Assembly (NCBI RefSeq): GCF_031851795.1
Contig: NZ_CP134696.1
Location: 5,828,001 to 5,892,000 of the forward strand
DNA from: Pontibacter sp. G13
GTDB taxonomy: Bacteria > Bacteroidota > Bacteroidia > J057
DNA: 64,000 nt
Direction of reading: 5' to 3'
Shown piece by piece: positions 26,907-36,019 of this stretch. Within the stretch, counting starts at the first letter, position 1. Every line of letters begins with the position of its first letter. Under the pieces are notes generated by a model. That model searched no databases. It saw only the letters and a list, made by a program, of their open reading frames with translations, and was not told where the DNA came from. The translations under genes and the position numbers were made by a program.

Positions 26907-28925
26907 ATGAAGCATGCAGAAAGACCAATCACCGATTGGTTGCCGATCACGATGAAGGAAGTTGAGATGCGCGGATGGGACGAATTGGATGTCGTCCTCT
27001 TCTCGGGAGATGCCTATGTCGACCACCCCACTTTCGGGACGTCGGTGATTGGCCGAATCGTGGAGTCCGCCGGATTCAGGATCGGAATCGTTCCCCAGCC
27101 CAACTGGAGGGATGACCTTCGGGATTTCAAGAAGATGGGCAAGCCTCGCCTGTTCTTTGCGATTTCTGGTGGCTGCATGGATTCCATGGTCAACCATTAC
27201 ACCGCCAATCGCCGCAAGCGTTCCACCGATGCCTACACGCCTGGCGGTCAAGCTGGCTTTCGCCCGGATCATACGACAGCGACCTACTCCAAGATTCTCA
27301 AGGAATTGTATCCAGATGTGCCAGTCGTCATTGGTGGGATCGAGGCCTCTCTGAGGAGGGTGACACACTATGATTATTGGGCAGATCGCTTGATGCCGAC
27401 CATCTTGGAGTCTTCTCAGGCGGATTTGCTGGTCTACGGCATGGGAGAACAGGCACTACGCCAGATTCTCGCACTTGCGGACAAGGGGGTGCCCATTTCC
27501 TCCATGAGGGATATTCCCCAGACGGCATTTCTCCAAGATCCTGCTGAACCCACGCCGAATCCCGCCAATTGGGAAGAGGTCGAGCTGGCCTCACACGAGG
27601 TTTGTCTTCAAGACAAGAAGGCGTTTGCAGGCAATTTCAAGATCGTAGAGCAGGAGTCGAACAAGACCAAGGCCCGTCGGATCAACCAAATGGTCCGTGG
27701 TAGCAAGCTCGTCATCAATCCTCCTTTCCCGACCATGACGGAGTTGGAGATGGATGCCTCATTCGATCTGCCTTACACGAGACTTCCTCACCCGAAATAC
27801 AAAAAGCGTGGTGCCATCCCGGCTTTCGAGATGATCAAATTCTCGATCAACATGCATCGCGGCTGTTTTGGAGGATGCTCATTCTGTACGATTTCTGCCC
27901 ATCAAGGGAAATTCATCGCCAGTCGTTCCCAAGAATCCATCATGAAGGAGGTGGAACAAGTGGTGAATATGCCTGACTTCAAGGGATATATCTCAGATTT
28001 GGGAGGACCGTCCGCCAACATGTACCGCATGAAAGGCAAGGTTCAATCCATCTGCGATCGCTGCTCAAGCCCATCCTGTATTCACCCGGTGGTTTGCAGC
28101 AACCTCGATACTTCCCACAAGCCCATGACCGAGCTGTATCGCAAGGTCGATGAGCATCCCAAGGTCAAAAAGGCCTTTGTGGGCTCCGGCATTCGGTATG
28201 ATTTGCTCACCGAAACCTACAACAAGCAGGCCGACGAGTCTGTGGACGAATATCTCGAACAGGTCGTCACGCGCCACATCAGCGGGCGTCTCAAGGTCGC
28301 GCCTGAGCATACTTCCGAGAATACCTTGAAGATCATGCGGAAACCTGCCTTCAAGCATTTCCACGCCTTCAAGAAAAAATACGACAAGATCAACAAGCAG
28401 AATGATCTCAATCAGCCGTTGATTCCCTATTTCATCTCTGCGCACCCGGGCTGCCAAGAGGCGGATATGGCCAATCTTGCTGCCGAGACCAAGGACATGG
28501 GATTCAAGTTGGAGCAGGTCCAGAACTTCACCCCGACGCCCATGACGGTCGCCACCGTGATCTACTACTCTGGCTATCATCCGTATACGCTTGAGCCGGT
28601 ATTCACTGCCAAGACCGAGCATGAGCAGCAAAACCAGCACAAATTCTTCTTTTGGTACAAGCCCGAAAACAGGGGGTGGATCAGGGATCGTTTGATTGCC
28701 GCTGGAAAACCGGACCTTGCAAAGCGACTGTTGGCGCAGCCCAAATCCAAAGCGCCTCAGAAATCTGTTGCCCGCGTAGGCAAGTCGCGCATCAAGCCCA
28801 AACACAATGGCTCCAGTACCGGGCATGGCGAGCCTCGCAAGAAGCGTGGAAATAGCCGCCCAGAATTTGCGGCGTCCACCAAATCTGGAGGTAAGCGCCT
28901 CGGCAAGTCCAAACGAAGAAGATAG
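26907..28925 (+). CDS. ygiQ: YgiQ-family radical SAM protein
   Basis: The 672-residue protein matches the YgiQ family in length and order. An N-terminal domain includes PRLFFAISGGCMDSMVNHYTA and VIGGIEASLRR, then the radical SAM core with the cluster cysteines Cys320, Cys324 and Cys327 (GCFGGCSFCTIS). The C-terminal segment APEHTS..MRKP and the family tail follow. The last 60 residues are very basic (Lys/Arg-rich), suggesting nucleic-acid contact. The physiological reaction of YgiQ is not established. It is a cytoplasmic iron-sulfur enzyme transcribed alone, with a strong terminator directly after it. Confidence 0.93.
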   Translation: MKHAERPITDWLPITMKEVEMRGWDELDVVLFSGDAYVDHPTFGTSVIGRIVESAGFRIGIVPQPNWRDDLRDFKKMGKPRLFFAISGGCMDSMVNHYTANRRKRSTDAYTPGGQAGFRPDHTTATYSKILKELYPDVPVVIGGIEASLRRVTHYDYWADRLMPTILESSQADLLVYGMGEQALRQILALADKGVPISSMRDIPQTAFLQDPAEPTPNPANWEEVELASHEVCLQDKKAFAGNFKIVEQESNKTKARRINQMVRGSKLVINPPFPTMTELEMDASFDLPYTRLPHPKYKKRGAIPAFEMIKFSINMHRGCFGGCSFCTISAHQGKFIASRSQESIMKEVEQVVNMPDFKGYISDLGGPSANMYRMKGKVQSICDRCSSPSCIHPVVCSNLDTSHKPMTELYRKVDEHPKVKKAFVGSGIRYDLLTETYNKQADESVDEYLEQVVTRHISGRLKVAPEHTSENTLKIMRKPAFKHFHAFKKKYDKINKQNDLNQPLIPYFISAHPGCQEADMANLAAETKDMGFKLEQVQNFTPTPMTVATVIYYSGYHPYTLEPVFTAKTEHEQQNQHKFFFWYKPENRGWIRDRLIAAGKPDLAKRLLAQPKSKAPQKSVARVGKSRIKPKHNGSSTGHGEPRKKRGNSRPEFAASTKSGGKRLGKSKRRR

Positions 28926-28952
28926 GAGAAGTTCCTACAGATTCATGTTTCC

Positions 28953-28995
28953 CAACCGAAATGGTCCTCTCGATCATTTCGGTTGTTTGTTTTTG
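28953..28995 (+). terminator. Rho-independent terminator after ygiQ
   Basis: CAACCGAAATG (28953-28963) and CATTTCGGTTG (28975-28985) form a perfect 11-bp stem with an 11-base loop, followed by TTTGTTTTT. The dispersed repeat begins exactly at its end. Confidence 0.9.
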
Positions 28996-29160
28996 GGCGT
29001 GCCCCCGCGGGCTCGGCAAGGGAAAAATCTCCCCATAGATTGGCGCGGGGTAGGGCTATCCGTGAGTCCGCGAAGCCTGCCCTCGACTCCGATCGGGGGC
29101 TCCCGTCCTCCGCTGAAGGCTCCGGACCTCGCTGACGCTCGCCACTCCTATCCCTCACGC
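28995..29160 (-). repeat. Dispersed GC-rich intergenic repeat, inverted orientation
   Basis: It begins GGGCGTGCCC, the reverse complement of the closing box of the copies at 32762 and 39625. It contains CGTCCTCCGCTGAAGGCTCC and GACGCTCGCC, which match their central boxes on the other strand. It fills most of the gap between ygiQ and the SPFH gene. The remainder, 29161-29316, is AT-rich promoter-like sequence. Confidence 0.6.
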
Positions 29161-29316
29161 GGAATCATGGTACCTGTGAGATATTTGTGTAATTTTTACT
29201 AAAATTATTTGGCTGATATTTAGGTGTTTGCGAGTGTGTTTTGCTAGCAGGTGAAACTTTCTGAGGGTATTAGAGTATTTTTTACACAAATACATCAATC
29301 TCTCAATTCGCACTTT

Positions 29317-30357
29317 ATGTTTGGAATCAGACACGCAACATTCGACGCCATGACCTTTGTGCTTCACTATCGCAAAGGGCGGCTCATTCGGCAGGGTAGG
29401 GGACTCTCATTCTTCTATTATGCGCCTGATAGTTCTATCGTTGCCATCCCTATGGCGAGCCATGATCTGCCATTTATCTTTTCGGCCACGAGTCAGGATT
29501 TTCAGAAGCTGACCGTTCAGGGCCAGATCACCTATCAGATTTCCGAGCCGTCTGCATTGGCGGACGTGCTGGATTTCACAGTGGACAAGAAAGGTCATCA
29601 CAAGCAGCAAGACCTCGAAAAGCTCCATCAGCGGATCATCAATGAAGCTCAATCTGCGACCACCAATTTGATTCAGCAGACCCCTATCCTACAGGCGATC
29701 CGCTCCAATGTGGAGATTGAAACCGAAATTCGGGAAGGGCTGGCCAAATCCCAACAATTGACCATGCTCGGGGTGGAGATACTCGGTGTGCATGTCTTGG
29801 CAGTGGCTCCCGCCCCGGAAATGGCCAAAGCGCTTGAGACCGAAACCCGCGAACGGATGCAGCAAGAAGCAGACGAAGCCATTTACCAGCGTCGCAATTT
29901 CGCCGTGGAGCAGGAGCGCAAAATCAAGGAATCCGAGCTGAACACAGAGATCGCAGTGGAGGTGAAACAGCAGGAAATTACGCAGCAGCAGATGACCTCA
30001 AAAGTCATGAAAGCCGAGAATGAACGCCAGCTCCACGAAATGCGTCTCAAAACCGAGATTTCCATGCAAGAGCAACGCCTCGAAGCGGATATTCTCCAAG
30101 AGGAACAGCGCAGGACCCTGCTGGAAACCAAGAATACCAACGACCGATCTGAGGCAGATACCAAAGCCTACGCGCTTCAGGCATTCCTCAATCCCTACAA
30201 GGATTTGGATTGGCAGACGTTGGCGGCCATTCAGGGGATTTCTGATCCAGAGGCCAATATCGCCCTGGCATTTCGTCAGATGGCCAATCAGGCTGACAAG
30301 ATCGGCCAACTCAACATCACGCCAGATCTCCTCCAAAGCCTCCTGAAATCCAAGTGA
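29317..30357 (+). CDS. SPFH/Band 7 domain protein
   Basis: The 346-residue protein has an SPFH/prohibitin-like N-terminal domain (about residues 10-190: FDAMTFVLHYRKGRL, LTVQGQITYQISEP, LGVEILGVHVLAVAPAPEMAKALE). A long charged coiled coil of about 100 residues follows (190-290, rich in Glu/Gln/Lys/Arg), then a short C-terminal domain. No N-terminal membrane helix is evident, so it may associate with the membrane peripherally. Such proteins oligomerise into scaffolds. ATG 29317 is chosen over GTG 29251 because the domain begins right after it. The NAD-kinase-like gene starts two bases beyond the stop, implying a functional pair. Confidence 0.85.
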   Translation: MFGIRHATFDAMTFVLHYRKGRLIRQGRGLSFFYYAPDSSIVAIPMASHDLPFIFSATSQDFQKLTVQGQITYQISEPSALADVLDFTVDKKGHHKQQDLEKLHQRIINEAQSATTNLIQQTPILQAIRSNVEIETEIREGLAKSQQLTMLGVEILGVHVLAVAPAPEMAKALETETRERMQQEADEAIYQRRNFAVEQERKIKESELNTEIAVEVKQQEITQQQMTSKVMKAENERQLHEMRLKTEISMQEQRLEADILQEEQRRTLLETKNTNDRSEADTKAYALQAFLNPYKDLDWQTLAAIQGISDPEANIALAFRQMANQADKIGQLNITPDLLQSLLKSK

Positions 30358-30359
30358 CC

Positions 30360-31283
30360 ATGAGTATCGAATACGCCATTGTCGTCAAGCAACCCACGCA
30401 GTTGGAGCAATTGCTGACTCGATTTCACACCCGAGCTCAAGCCGCCTTCTATCTGGAGCGGCAGGGCTTAGATATACAGGAGGCGGTCGAGGCGCATGAC
30501 ACCTATCATGCCGCATTATCCTCCCTACAGCACAACCTTGACACATTCCTGAAACACAAGCTTCTCGACCGTGAATTCCTGCCCAATTTCCAATTTGCTT
30601 CCAATCAGGTGATTTTGGTGCTCGGACAAGATGGACTGGTGGCCAATACCGCCAAATATGCACTGGGCCGCCCCATCATCGGCATCAATCCAGATCCCAC
30701 TCGGTTTGATGGACCTTTGTTGCCGTTTCGGGTGGCCAATACCCATCGAGTGGTGGAGGCGGTCATTTCAGGCCAAGCCTCCATGAAACGCACCCAATTT
30801 GCCGAGGCGATTCTACAACATGGGCAGCGGTTGCTGGCTTTCAATGATCTGTTTATTGGAGCGGAATCCCATGTGTCGGCTCGATACCGACTCAACTACC
30901 ACGGACAGGTGGAGGATCATAGCTCCAGCGGAATTATTGTCTCCACCGAGATGGGGCAAACAGGGTGGATGAGCTCCATGTTCAATATGATCCAATCGGG
31001 GAATCGCTGGCTTGGGCAGACGCAAGAGCGAGAAATTCAGCCGAGTATAGGCCGTGGAGAATTGCTGTTTGCAGTGCGGGAACCTTTTCGGAGTCAGCGG
31101 ACAGGCATCTCCATGACGATGGGACAGATTCAAGGGGAGGTCGAATTGCGGATCGAGTCTCAGATGGCCCAAGGCGGGGTGATTTTCAGCGATGGTATCC
31201 AGCAAGATAGGCTCTCCTTCAATCGGGGAGATGTGGCCACCATCCGAGTTGCTGATGAAGGCGCCAACCTCGTCGTTGCATAG
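30360..31283 (+). CDS. NAD-kinase/diacylglycerol-kinase-like fold protein
   Basis: This 307-residue protein has the layout of ATP-NAD kinases. A glycine-rich loop VILVLGQDGLVANTAKY (residues 85-100; NAD kinases have GGDG) comes first, then GINPDPTRFDGPLLPF, and SSSGIIVSTEMGQTGWMSS, which corresponds to the DG-(x)-STPTGSTAY segment. The GGDG to GQDG change and the weak STPTG match suggest a divergent member whose substrate may not be NAD. GTG 30354 would overlap the previous stop; ATG 30360 is preferred. It is tightly coupled to the SPFH gene. The last 100 residues are beta-rich, as in NAD kinases. Confidence 0.72.
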   Translation: MSIEYAIVVKQPTQLEQLLTRFHTRAQAAFYLERQGLDIQEAVEAHDTYHAALSSLQHNLDTFLKHKLLDREFLPNFQFASNQVILVLGQDGLVANTAKYALGRPIIGINPDPTRFDGPLLPFRVANTHRVVEAVISGQASMKRTQFAEAILQHGQRLLAFNDLFIGAESHVSARYRLNYHGQVEDHSSSGIIVSTEMGQTGWMSSMFNMIQSGNRWLGQTQEREIQPSIGRGELLFAVREPFRSQRTGISMTMGQIQGEVELRIESQMAQGGVIFSDGIQQDRLSFNRGDVATIRVADEGANLVVA

Positions 31284-31303
31284 CGTAGTCCGCTCTCCAA
31301 AAA

Positions 31304-31339
31304 GCAAACGCCTCACCCGTAAAAAGGTGAGGCGTTTGC
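31304..31339. terminator. Bidirectional terminator between convergent genes
   Basis: GCAAACGCCTCACC (31304-31317) and GGTGAGGCGTTTGC (31326-31339) form a perfect 14-bp stem with an 8-base loop. It lies between the NAD-kinase-like gene and the convergent gene ending at 31356, so it probably serves both. Confidence 0.85.
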
Positions 31340-31355
31340 GGTTCGTTTGTGAGCA

Positions 31356-32612
31356 TCAGGTTTTGCGCTTTTTCTTCCGAGCTGCGGGGAAGAGGATATT
31401 GTTGAGGATCAGACGATACCCGGGACTGGTTGGGTGAAGCGCCAGATCGGTAGGATCTTCCCCGACGAAATGTTGGTAGTCCTCTGGGTCGTGCCCGCCA
31501 TAGAACGTCCACATACCTTTGCCGAGATTGCCGTGGATGTAGCGAGCCTCGTTGTTGGATTTCAATTCTCCCATGACGAGTACACCATCCTTGATCAGAT
31601 GCCTACGAAATCCGGTAGTCTGCCCCATAAATCCCTTGACGGTGCGTGTATGATTTTGGCAGAGCATGGTCGGAACAGGGTCCCATTTGGCGGAAAACTC
31701 AAACAACGTGAAGTAATCCATGTGTTCTCGCACACCGCGGTTGGGATTGGTATCGATGTTGGAGAATTCGTATTCCAGTGGATTTCGGGAGAGCTTGATG
31801 TCTTTGAAGGCTAGGGTCTTGCTGAAGTCCAGGCGATCTTGGGCAGTTGGGTCTGCAGGGTCTCCGTCAAACATGTATTCGCAGATATCGAGCCCTTCAG
31901 CTGCCAAGGCGATGTCGTAGGAATCAGTCGCTGAGCACATCGCAAAAAGGAATCCGCCTTCTTCGCAGAACTTCTTGATCTCCTTGGCAACGGCCAATTT
32001 CATCTGACTCACCTTTTGGTATCCAAATCGCTGGGCGTTGGCTTCTTGCGCGCGGACCTCGTCTTGGTACCATTTGCGGTGGCGATAGCTCGCGTAGAAC
32101 TTCCCGAATTGTCCGGTGAAATCCTCGTGGTGGAGGTGGAGCCAATCGTAATCCGTCAACTTGCCTTCCAGCACTTCTGGATCATAGACTACATCGTAGG
32201 GAATCTCCGAATAGGTCAGTCCCAATGTCACAGCATCATCCCAAGGCTGCTTGTTTTTGGGAGAATAGACAGCCACTTTGGGAGCTTTTTCGAGCTTGAC
32301 GGCATCCATGTTGACATTCTCGGAAACCACATAGGCGAGAATCTCGGAGGATTTGCCATCTGAAATCCGCTCGAAGGAAACCCCGCGGATGATCATTTCC
32401 TGCTCGAATGGCCGAGCATATTTGAACATGAAGCTACCGCCCCGGTAGTTCAACAGCCATTCCACTTCCACACCTTGAGTGAGTACCATGTATGCGATGC
32501 CATAGGATTTGAGATGTTCCTTTTGGGCATAATCCATCGGGACGAGCAGATAGTCAGCCCGAACGGACGCGACTCCCATCAAGAGGGAAAGCAACAGGAC
32601 GATTCTTTTCAT
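31356..32612 (-). CDS. Conserved secreted Bacteroidota protein (often labelled asparagine synthetase B)
   Basis: This 418-residue protein has a signal peptide (MKRIVLLLSLLMGVASVRA-D) and a long well-ordered domain starting LLVPMDYAQKEHLKSYGIAY, with LNYRGGSFM near residue 55. Related Bacteroidota proteins carry the name asparagine synthetase B in databases. However, neither an N-terminal glutaminase cysteine nor an SGG-x-DS ATP-pyrophosphatase loop is visible, and the protein is exported, so that name should not be used functionally. The segment CSATDSYDIALAAEG and the C-terminal GGHDPEDYQHFVGEDPTDL resemble a class I glutamine amidotransferase-like fold. Its role is unknown. It is a single gene. 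Confidence 0.75.
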   Translation of the reverse strand: MKRIVLLLSLLMGVASVRADYLLVPMDYAQKEHLKSYGIAYMVLTQGVEVEWLLNYRGGSFMFKYARPFEQEMIIRGVSFERISDGKSSEILAYVVSENVNMDAVKLEKAPKVAVYSPKNKQPWDDAVTLGLTYSEIPYDVVYDPEVLEGKLTDYDWLHLHHEDFTGQFGKFYASYRHRKWYQDEVRAQEANAQRFGYQKVSQMKLAVAKEIKKFCEEGGFLFAMCSATDSYDIALAAEGLDICEYMFDGDPADPTAQDRLDFSKTLAFKDIKLSRNPLEYEFSNIDTNPNRGVREHMDYFTLFEFSAKWDPVPTMLCQNHTRTVKGFMGQTTGFRRHLIKDGVLVMGELKSNNEARYIHGNLGKGMWTFYGGHDPEDYQHFVGEDPTDLALHPTSPGYRLILNNILFPAARKKKRKT

Positions 32613-32761
32613 GTCTAGGGATTTTGTGCAGAATACCCCGCGAGAACGGAGGATTGAGATCAAGATAGCGATAATCGGTGGATTTACGGAAGAATGGGGG
32701 GCTGGATACCATGAAAGCGGGAAAATGGACCTTCAAGGAATATTCCTCACGCTCTGTGCGG

Positions 32762-32919
32762 CTGGCAGGTGCGGCGCGAAGGATGGTAGGGGCGAGCCTT
32801 TGGCGAGGTCCGGAGCCTTAAGCGGAGGACGGAGGCGCTAGCCGACCCCCGAACAGCCTGACCCGGCGACCCAGATCCCAAGCGTCGTGCCTTGAGCCAA
32901 GATCGCCGGGTCGCGCCCC
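32762..32919 (+). repeat. Dispersed GC-rich repeat, copy flanking the metal-efflux operon (3' side)
   Basis: This 158-bp element runs from CTGGCAGGTGCGG to GGTCGCGCCCC. It is about 91% identical by eye (14 differences) to the copy at 39625-39781 and lies in the same orientation. It ends 10 bases from the stop codon of the RND pump gene. A 60-codon minus-strand frame inside it is a GC artefact. Confidence 0.75.
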
Positions 32920-32929
32920 AGTCATCCAA

Positions 32930-35900
32930 CTATGCATTCTCTTCCATCCAAGCATACACGCAAGGAATGACCACTAGATTCAAGAGGGTCGCAGAAAGCA
33001 AACCGCCGAGCATGACTACGGCCATAGGGCTTTGGATTTCATTGCCGGGGGCTCCGCCTTTCAGGGCCAAGGGAATCAGTGCCAGTCCTGTCGTCAGCGC
33101 AGTCATGAGGATGGGATTGAGCCGATCGACTGCTCCTCGAATGAGCAATTCTCGTCCTCGAATTCCGCTGGACTTGAGGTCTTCATAGCGCGAAACCATG
33201 AGGATGCCATTTCGTGCGGCGATCCCAAAGAGGCTGATGAATCCAATTGTCGCGGCGATGCTCACCCAGCCGCTGGTGAAAAAGACGGTGATAATGCCTC
33301 CGATGAGTGCCAATGGCAGATTGATGAGGACCACGCCTGCGAGGGGCACAGACCGAAACTCCACAAATAGCAGCAAGAACATCACGGCAATCGCCCCGAT
33401 GGCCGCCCACATCAGGAGTCTAGATGCTTCGGCTTCCCGCTCGAATTGACCCCCGTAGGCAATCCGATAGCCTGTCGGCAAAGGTACCTGAGCGCCGATA
33501 CTGGCTTGGATATCCGTCACAACTCCGCGCAGATCCCGGCCTTGGACATTGGCTGCGACGACCATGACCCGCTGGACTTGTTCGCGAGTGATCCGGTCAG
33601 GGCTGCTGATGGATTGTACCTCAGCCAATTCCAGTAGCGGTACAAAGCCACCCTGAGGTAATTGAATGGGAAGTCTGCGGATCTGTTCAATCCCAGAACG
33701 AGCTTCGGGAACATATCGCACGATCAGGTCGAAATACCGCTGGCCCTCATGGATTTCTCCAGCAGTTTCTCCCGCGCAGGCGATATCGACCTGACGCATC
33801 AGTTGTCCTACCGTCATCCCATGAGCGGCCAGCATTCCGCGATTCGGAGCAATCCGTAGTTGGGGAACTTCGATCTGTTGGTCGAGATTGACATCGGCGA
33901 TTCCATCCACAGATTGAATGACCGCTTGCACCTGCTGGCCGATCCGAAATAGTTGTGTGAGGTCATCTCCGAAGATCTTGATGGCGATATTGGCCCGGGT
34001 TCCAGAGAGCATGTGATCGATCCGGTGAGCGATCGGCTGCCCGAGGGAGATATTCACGCCGGGAACGATGGCGAGCTTGTTCCGGACCTCTTCGAAAAAT
34101 GCCTCCTTGGATTTGTGTTGCAGGGTGAAAGGCACATCGATTTCGGCGGCATTGACCCCTTGGGCGTGTTCGTCTAATTCTGCCCGGCCTGTTCGGCGGG
34201 TGACTACATCTACTTCGGGGAGTTCGAGGAGGAGGCGTTCCACGTGATTGCCCACCCGATTGCTTTCCCCGAGGGACATTCCGGCAGGTCCGACTACGCT
34301 GATGACGAGGGAGCCTTCATTGAATTCGGGCAAAAAGCCGCGCCCTAGTTGTGTGGCCAATCCCAAGCTGAGCAAGAATATTCCTATCACTGCGAATACA
34401 ATTCCTTTTCGGTAGGTCAAGATCCTGCCAAGAAATTGCTTGTACCGATTTCTGAGAAATCGCTCCAATCGGGTGCCCTCGGTAGATCGTCCTAGCGTCC
34501 GGTCATTGGCCAGTAGATAGGCACACAGAACTGGCGTCAAGGTGATGCTGACGAGAAGGGAGGTCACAACCGAAACGATGAACGCCAGTCCCATTGGTCG
34601 GAGCAGTCTACCTTCCATGCCGCTCAAGAAAAAGAGTGGTACAAATGCGACAATGATGATCATGGTGGCCATCAGGATCGATCCACGGATTTCGAGAGAA
34701 GCGTCCTTCACGACCTGCAGCATGGGTTTTCTTTCTGCTTCTGCGAGCTTCCGATTTTCCCGAAGCCGTTTGTAGACATTCTCCACGTCGATGATGGCAT
34801 CGTCCACGAGAGCGCCGATTGCGATGGCCATTCCGCCCAAGCTCATGGTATTGAGACTGAAGCCCAATAGGTCCAAAACGATCAACGTGACGATCAGTGA
34901 AATTGGAATCGCCAGCACCGAAATGAGGGTAGTCCGAACATCCATCAGGAAAATGGCCAATATCAGAATCACGAAGAGCGCTCCCTCCCACAGGGTGGTC
35001 TGGAGATTGTCGACCGACGCCTGAATGAAGTCTGCCTGCCGGAAAACCTGTGTCTCCAGTTCCATGCCGACAGGGAGGGTTTGCTTCATCCCAGCCAAGG
35101 TCTCATCGAGCTTTTGGGTGAGTTCGAGCGTGTTGACATTGGGCTGTTTGGATAGCACCAGAATCACCGCAGGAGCCGCATTCATGGAGCCTTCCCCAAT
35201 TTTGTCGGCGGCTCCAATCTGGACTTTGGCGATATCTCCCACCCGAATAGGCTGGCCATTTACGGAGCGAATGACCGATTGTCCCAGATCCTCCATCGCG
35301 TATGCACGGCCATATCCCTGCACCACGTATTGATTGCCATGTTGGTTGAGATATCCCCCGGGGACGCTCAGGTTGGCATCTTGGACCGCCGCGAGCAATT
35401 CTTCCGCACCGATTCCGTAATGGGCGAGTTTTTCGGGCTGTGCCAGAACTTGATATTGCTTGTATGCGCCGCCGAGGACCATGACATTGGCGATTCCTTG
35501 GACGGATTTCAATTGCGGGGCGATGTTCCAATCGGTAAAGGATCTCACTTCCATGGGATCAAGCGAATCAGAACGAACTGCCAGCAGCATGATTTCTCCC
35601 ATGATGGAGGAAATCGGCGCCATGGTAGGGTTCCCAACTTCCTTGGGCAGACTGGCTTGCACAAGCGGGATTCGTTCTGCCACCATTTGGCGGGCGCGGT
35701 AGATATCCATGCCCCATTCAAATTCCACCCAGACGATGGAAATCCCGGCAGCGGAAGAAGAGCGAATTCGCCGCACATTCGGGGCGCCATTCATGGCTGT
35801 CTCCAAGGGATAGGAGACGAGTTTTTCGACTTCTTGGGATTCTAGGCCATGGGCTTCCGTCAAAATGGTCACTGTCGGGGCGGAAAGATCTGGGAATACA

Positions 35901-36010
35901 TCCACAGGAATGGATTGCGCACGCCAAATGCCAAAGATCGACAGCCCCACGGCGATGACGATCACCAGCCAGCGGAAATTCAGTGAAAAGGTTAAGATTC
36001 GATTCAGCAT
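32930..36010 (-). CDS. RND heavy-metal efflux pump (CusA/CzcA family)
   Basis: This 1026-residue inner-membrane proton-driven pump expels metal ions from the periplasm through a tripartite complex. It has the two-fold RND layout: a first helix at about 13-30, a large periplasmic loop, a helix bundle from about 340, a second large loop, and a final bundle from about 850. The heavy-metal-efflux signature in helix 4 is present, with Asp403, Asp404 and Glu410 (GALVDDAIIDVEN) forming the proton relay. The metal cannot be told from sequence by eye. It is the last gene of the operon, 9 bases after the adaptor gene. CzcA/CusA proteins are typically 1020-1050 residues. Confidence 0.93.
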   Translation of the reverse strand: MLNRILTFSLNFRWLVIVIAVGLSIFGIWRAQSIPVDVFPDLSAPTVTILTEAHGLESQEVEKLVSYPLETAMNGAPNVRRIRSSSAAGISIVWVEFEWGMDIYRARQMVAERIPLVQASLPKEVGNPTMAPISSIMGEIMLLAVRSDSLDPMEVRSFTDWNIAPQLKSVQGIANVMVLGGAYKQYQVLAQPEKLAHYGIGAEELLAAVQDANLSVPGGYLNQHGNQYVVQGYGRAYAMEDLGQSVIRSVNGQPIRVGDIAKVQIGAADKIGEGSMNAAPAVILVLSKQPNVNTLELTQKLDETLAGMKQTLPVGMELETQVFRQADFIQASVDNLQTTLWEGALFVILILAIFLMDVRTTLISVLAIPISLIVTLIVLDLLGFSLNTMSLGGMAIAIGALVDDAIIDVENVYKRLRENRKLAEAERKPMLQVVKDASLEIRGSILMATMIIIVAFVPLFFLSGMEGRLLRPMGLAFIVSVVTSLLVSITLTPVLCAYLLANDRTLGRSTEGTRLERFLRNRYKQFLGRILTYRKGIVFAVIGIFLLSLGLATQLGRGFLPEFNEGSLVISVVGPAGMSLGESNRVGNHVERLLLELPEVDVVTRRTGRAELDEHAQGVNAAEIDVPFTLQHKSKEAFFEEVRNKLAIVPGVNISLGQPIAHRIDHMLSGTRANIAIKIFGDDLTQLFRIGQQVQAVIQSVDGIADVNLDQQIEVPQLRIAPNRGMLAAHGMTVGQLMRQVDIACAGETAGEIHEGQRYFDLIVRYVPEARSGIEQIRRLPIQLPQGGFVPLLELAEVQSISSPDRITREQVQRVMVVAANVQGRDLRGVVTDIQASIGAQVPLPTGYRIAYGGQFEREAEASRLLMWAAIGAIAVMFLLLFVEFRSVPLAGVVLINLPLALIGGIITVFFTSGWVSIAATIGFISLFGIAARNGILMVSRYEDLKSSGIRGRELLIRGAVDRLNPILMTALTTGLALIPLALKGGAPGNEIQSPMAVVMLGGLLSATLLNLVVIPCVYAWMEENA

Positions 36011-36019
36011 ACTCCCCGA

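Noticed and set aside
32747-32929. Small minus-strand frame rich in Arg, Pro and Ser (also at 39610-39798)
   Set aside because: The similarity between the two frames comes from the DNA repeat itself, not from a conserved protein; the ends differ and there is no start context.
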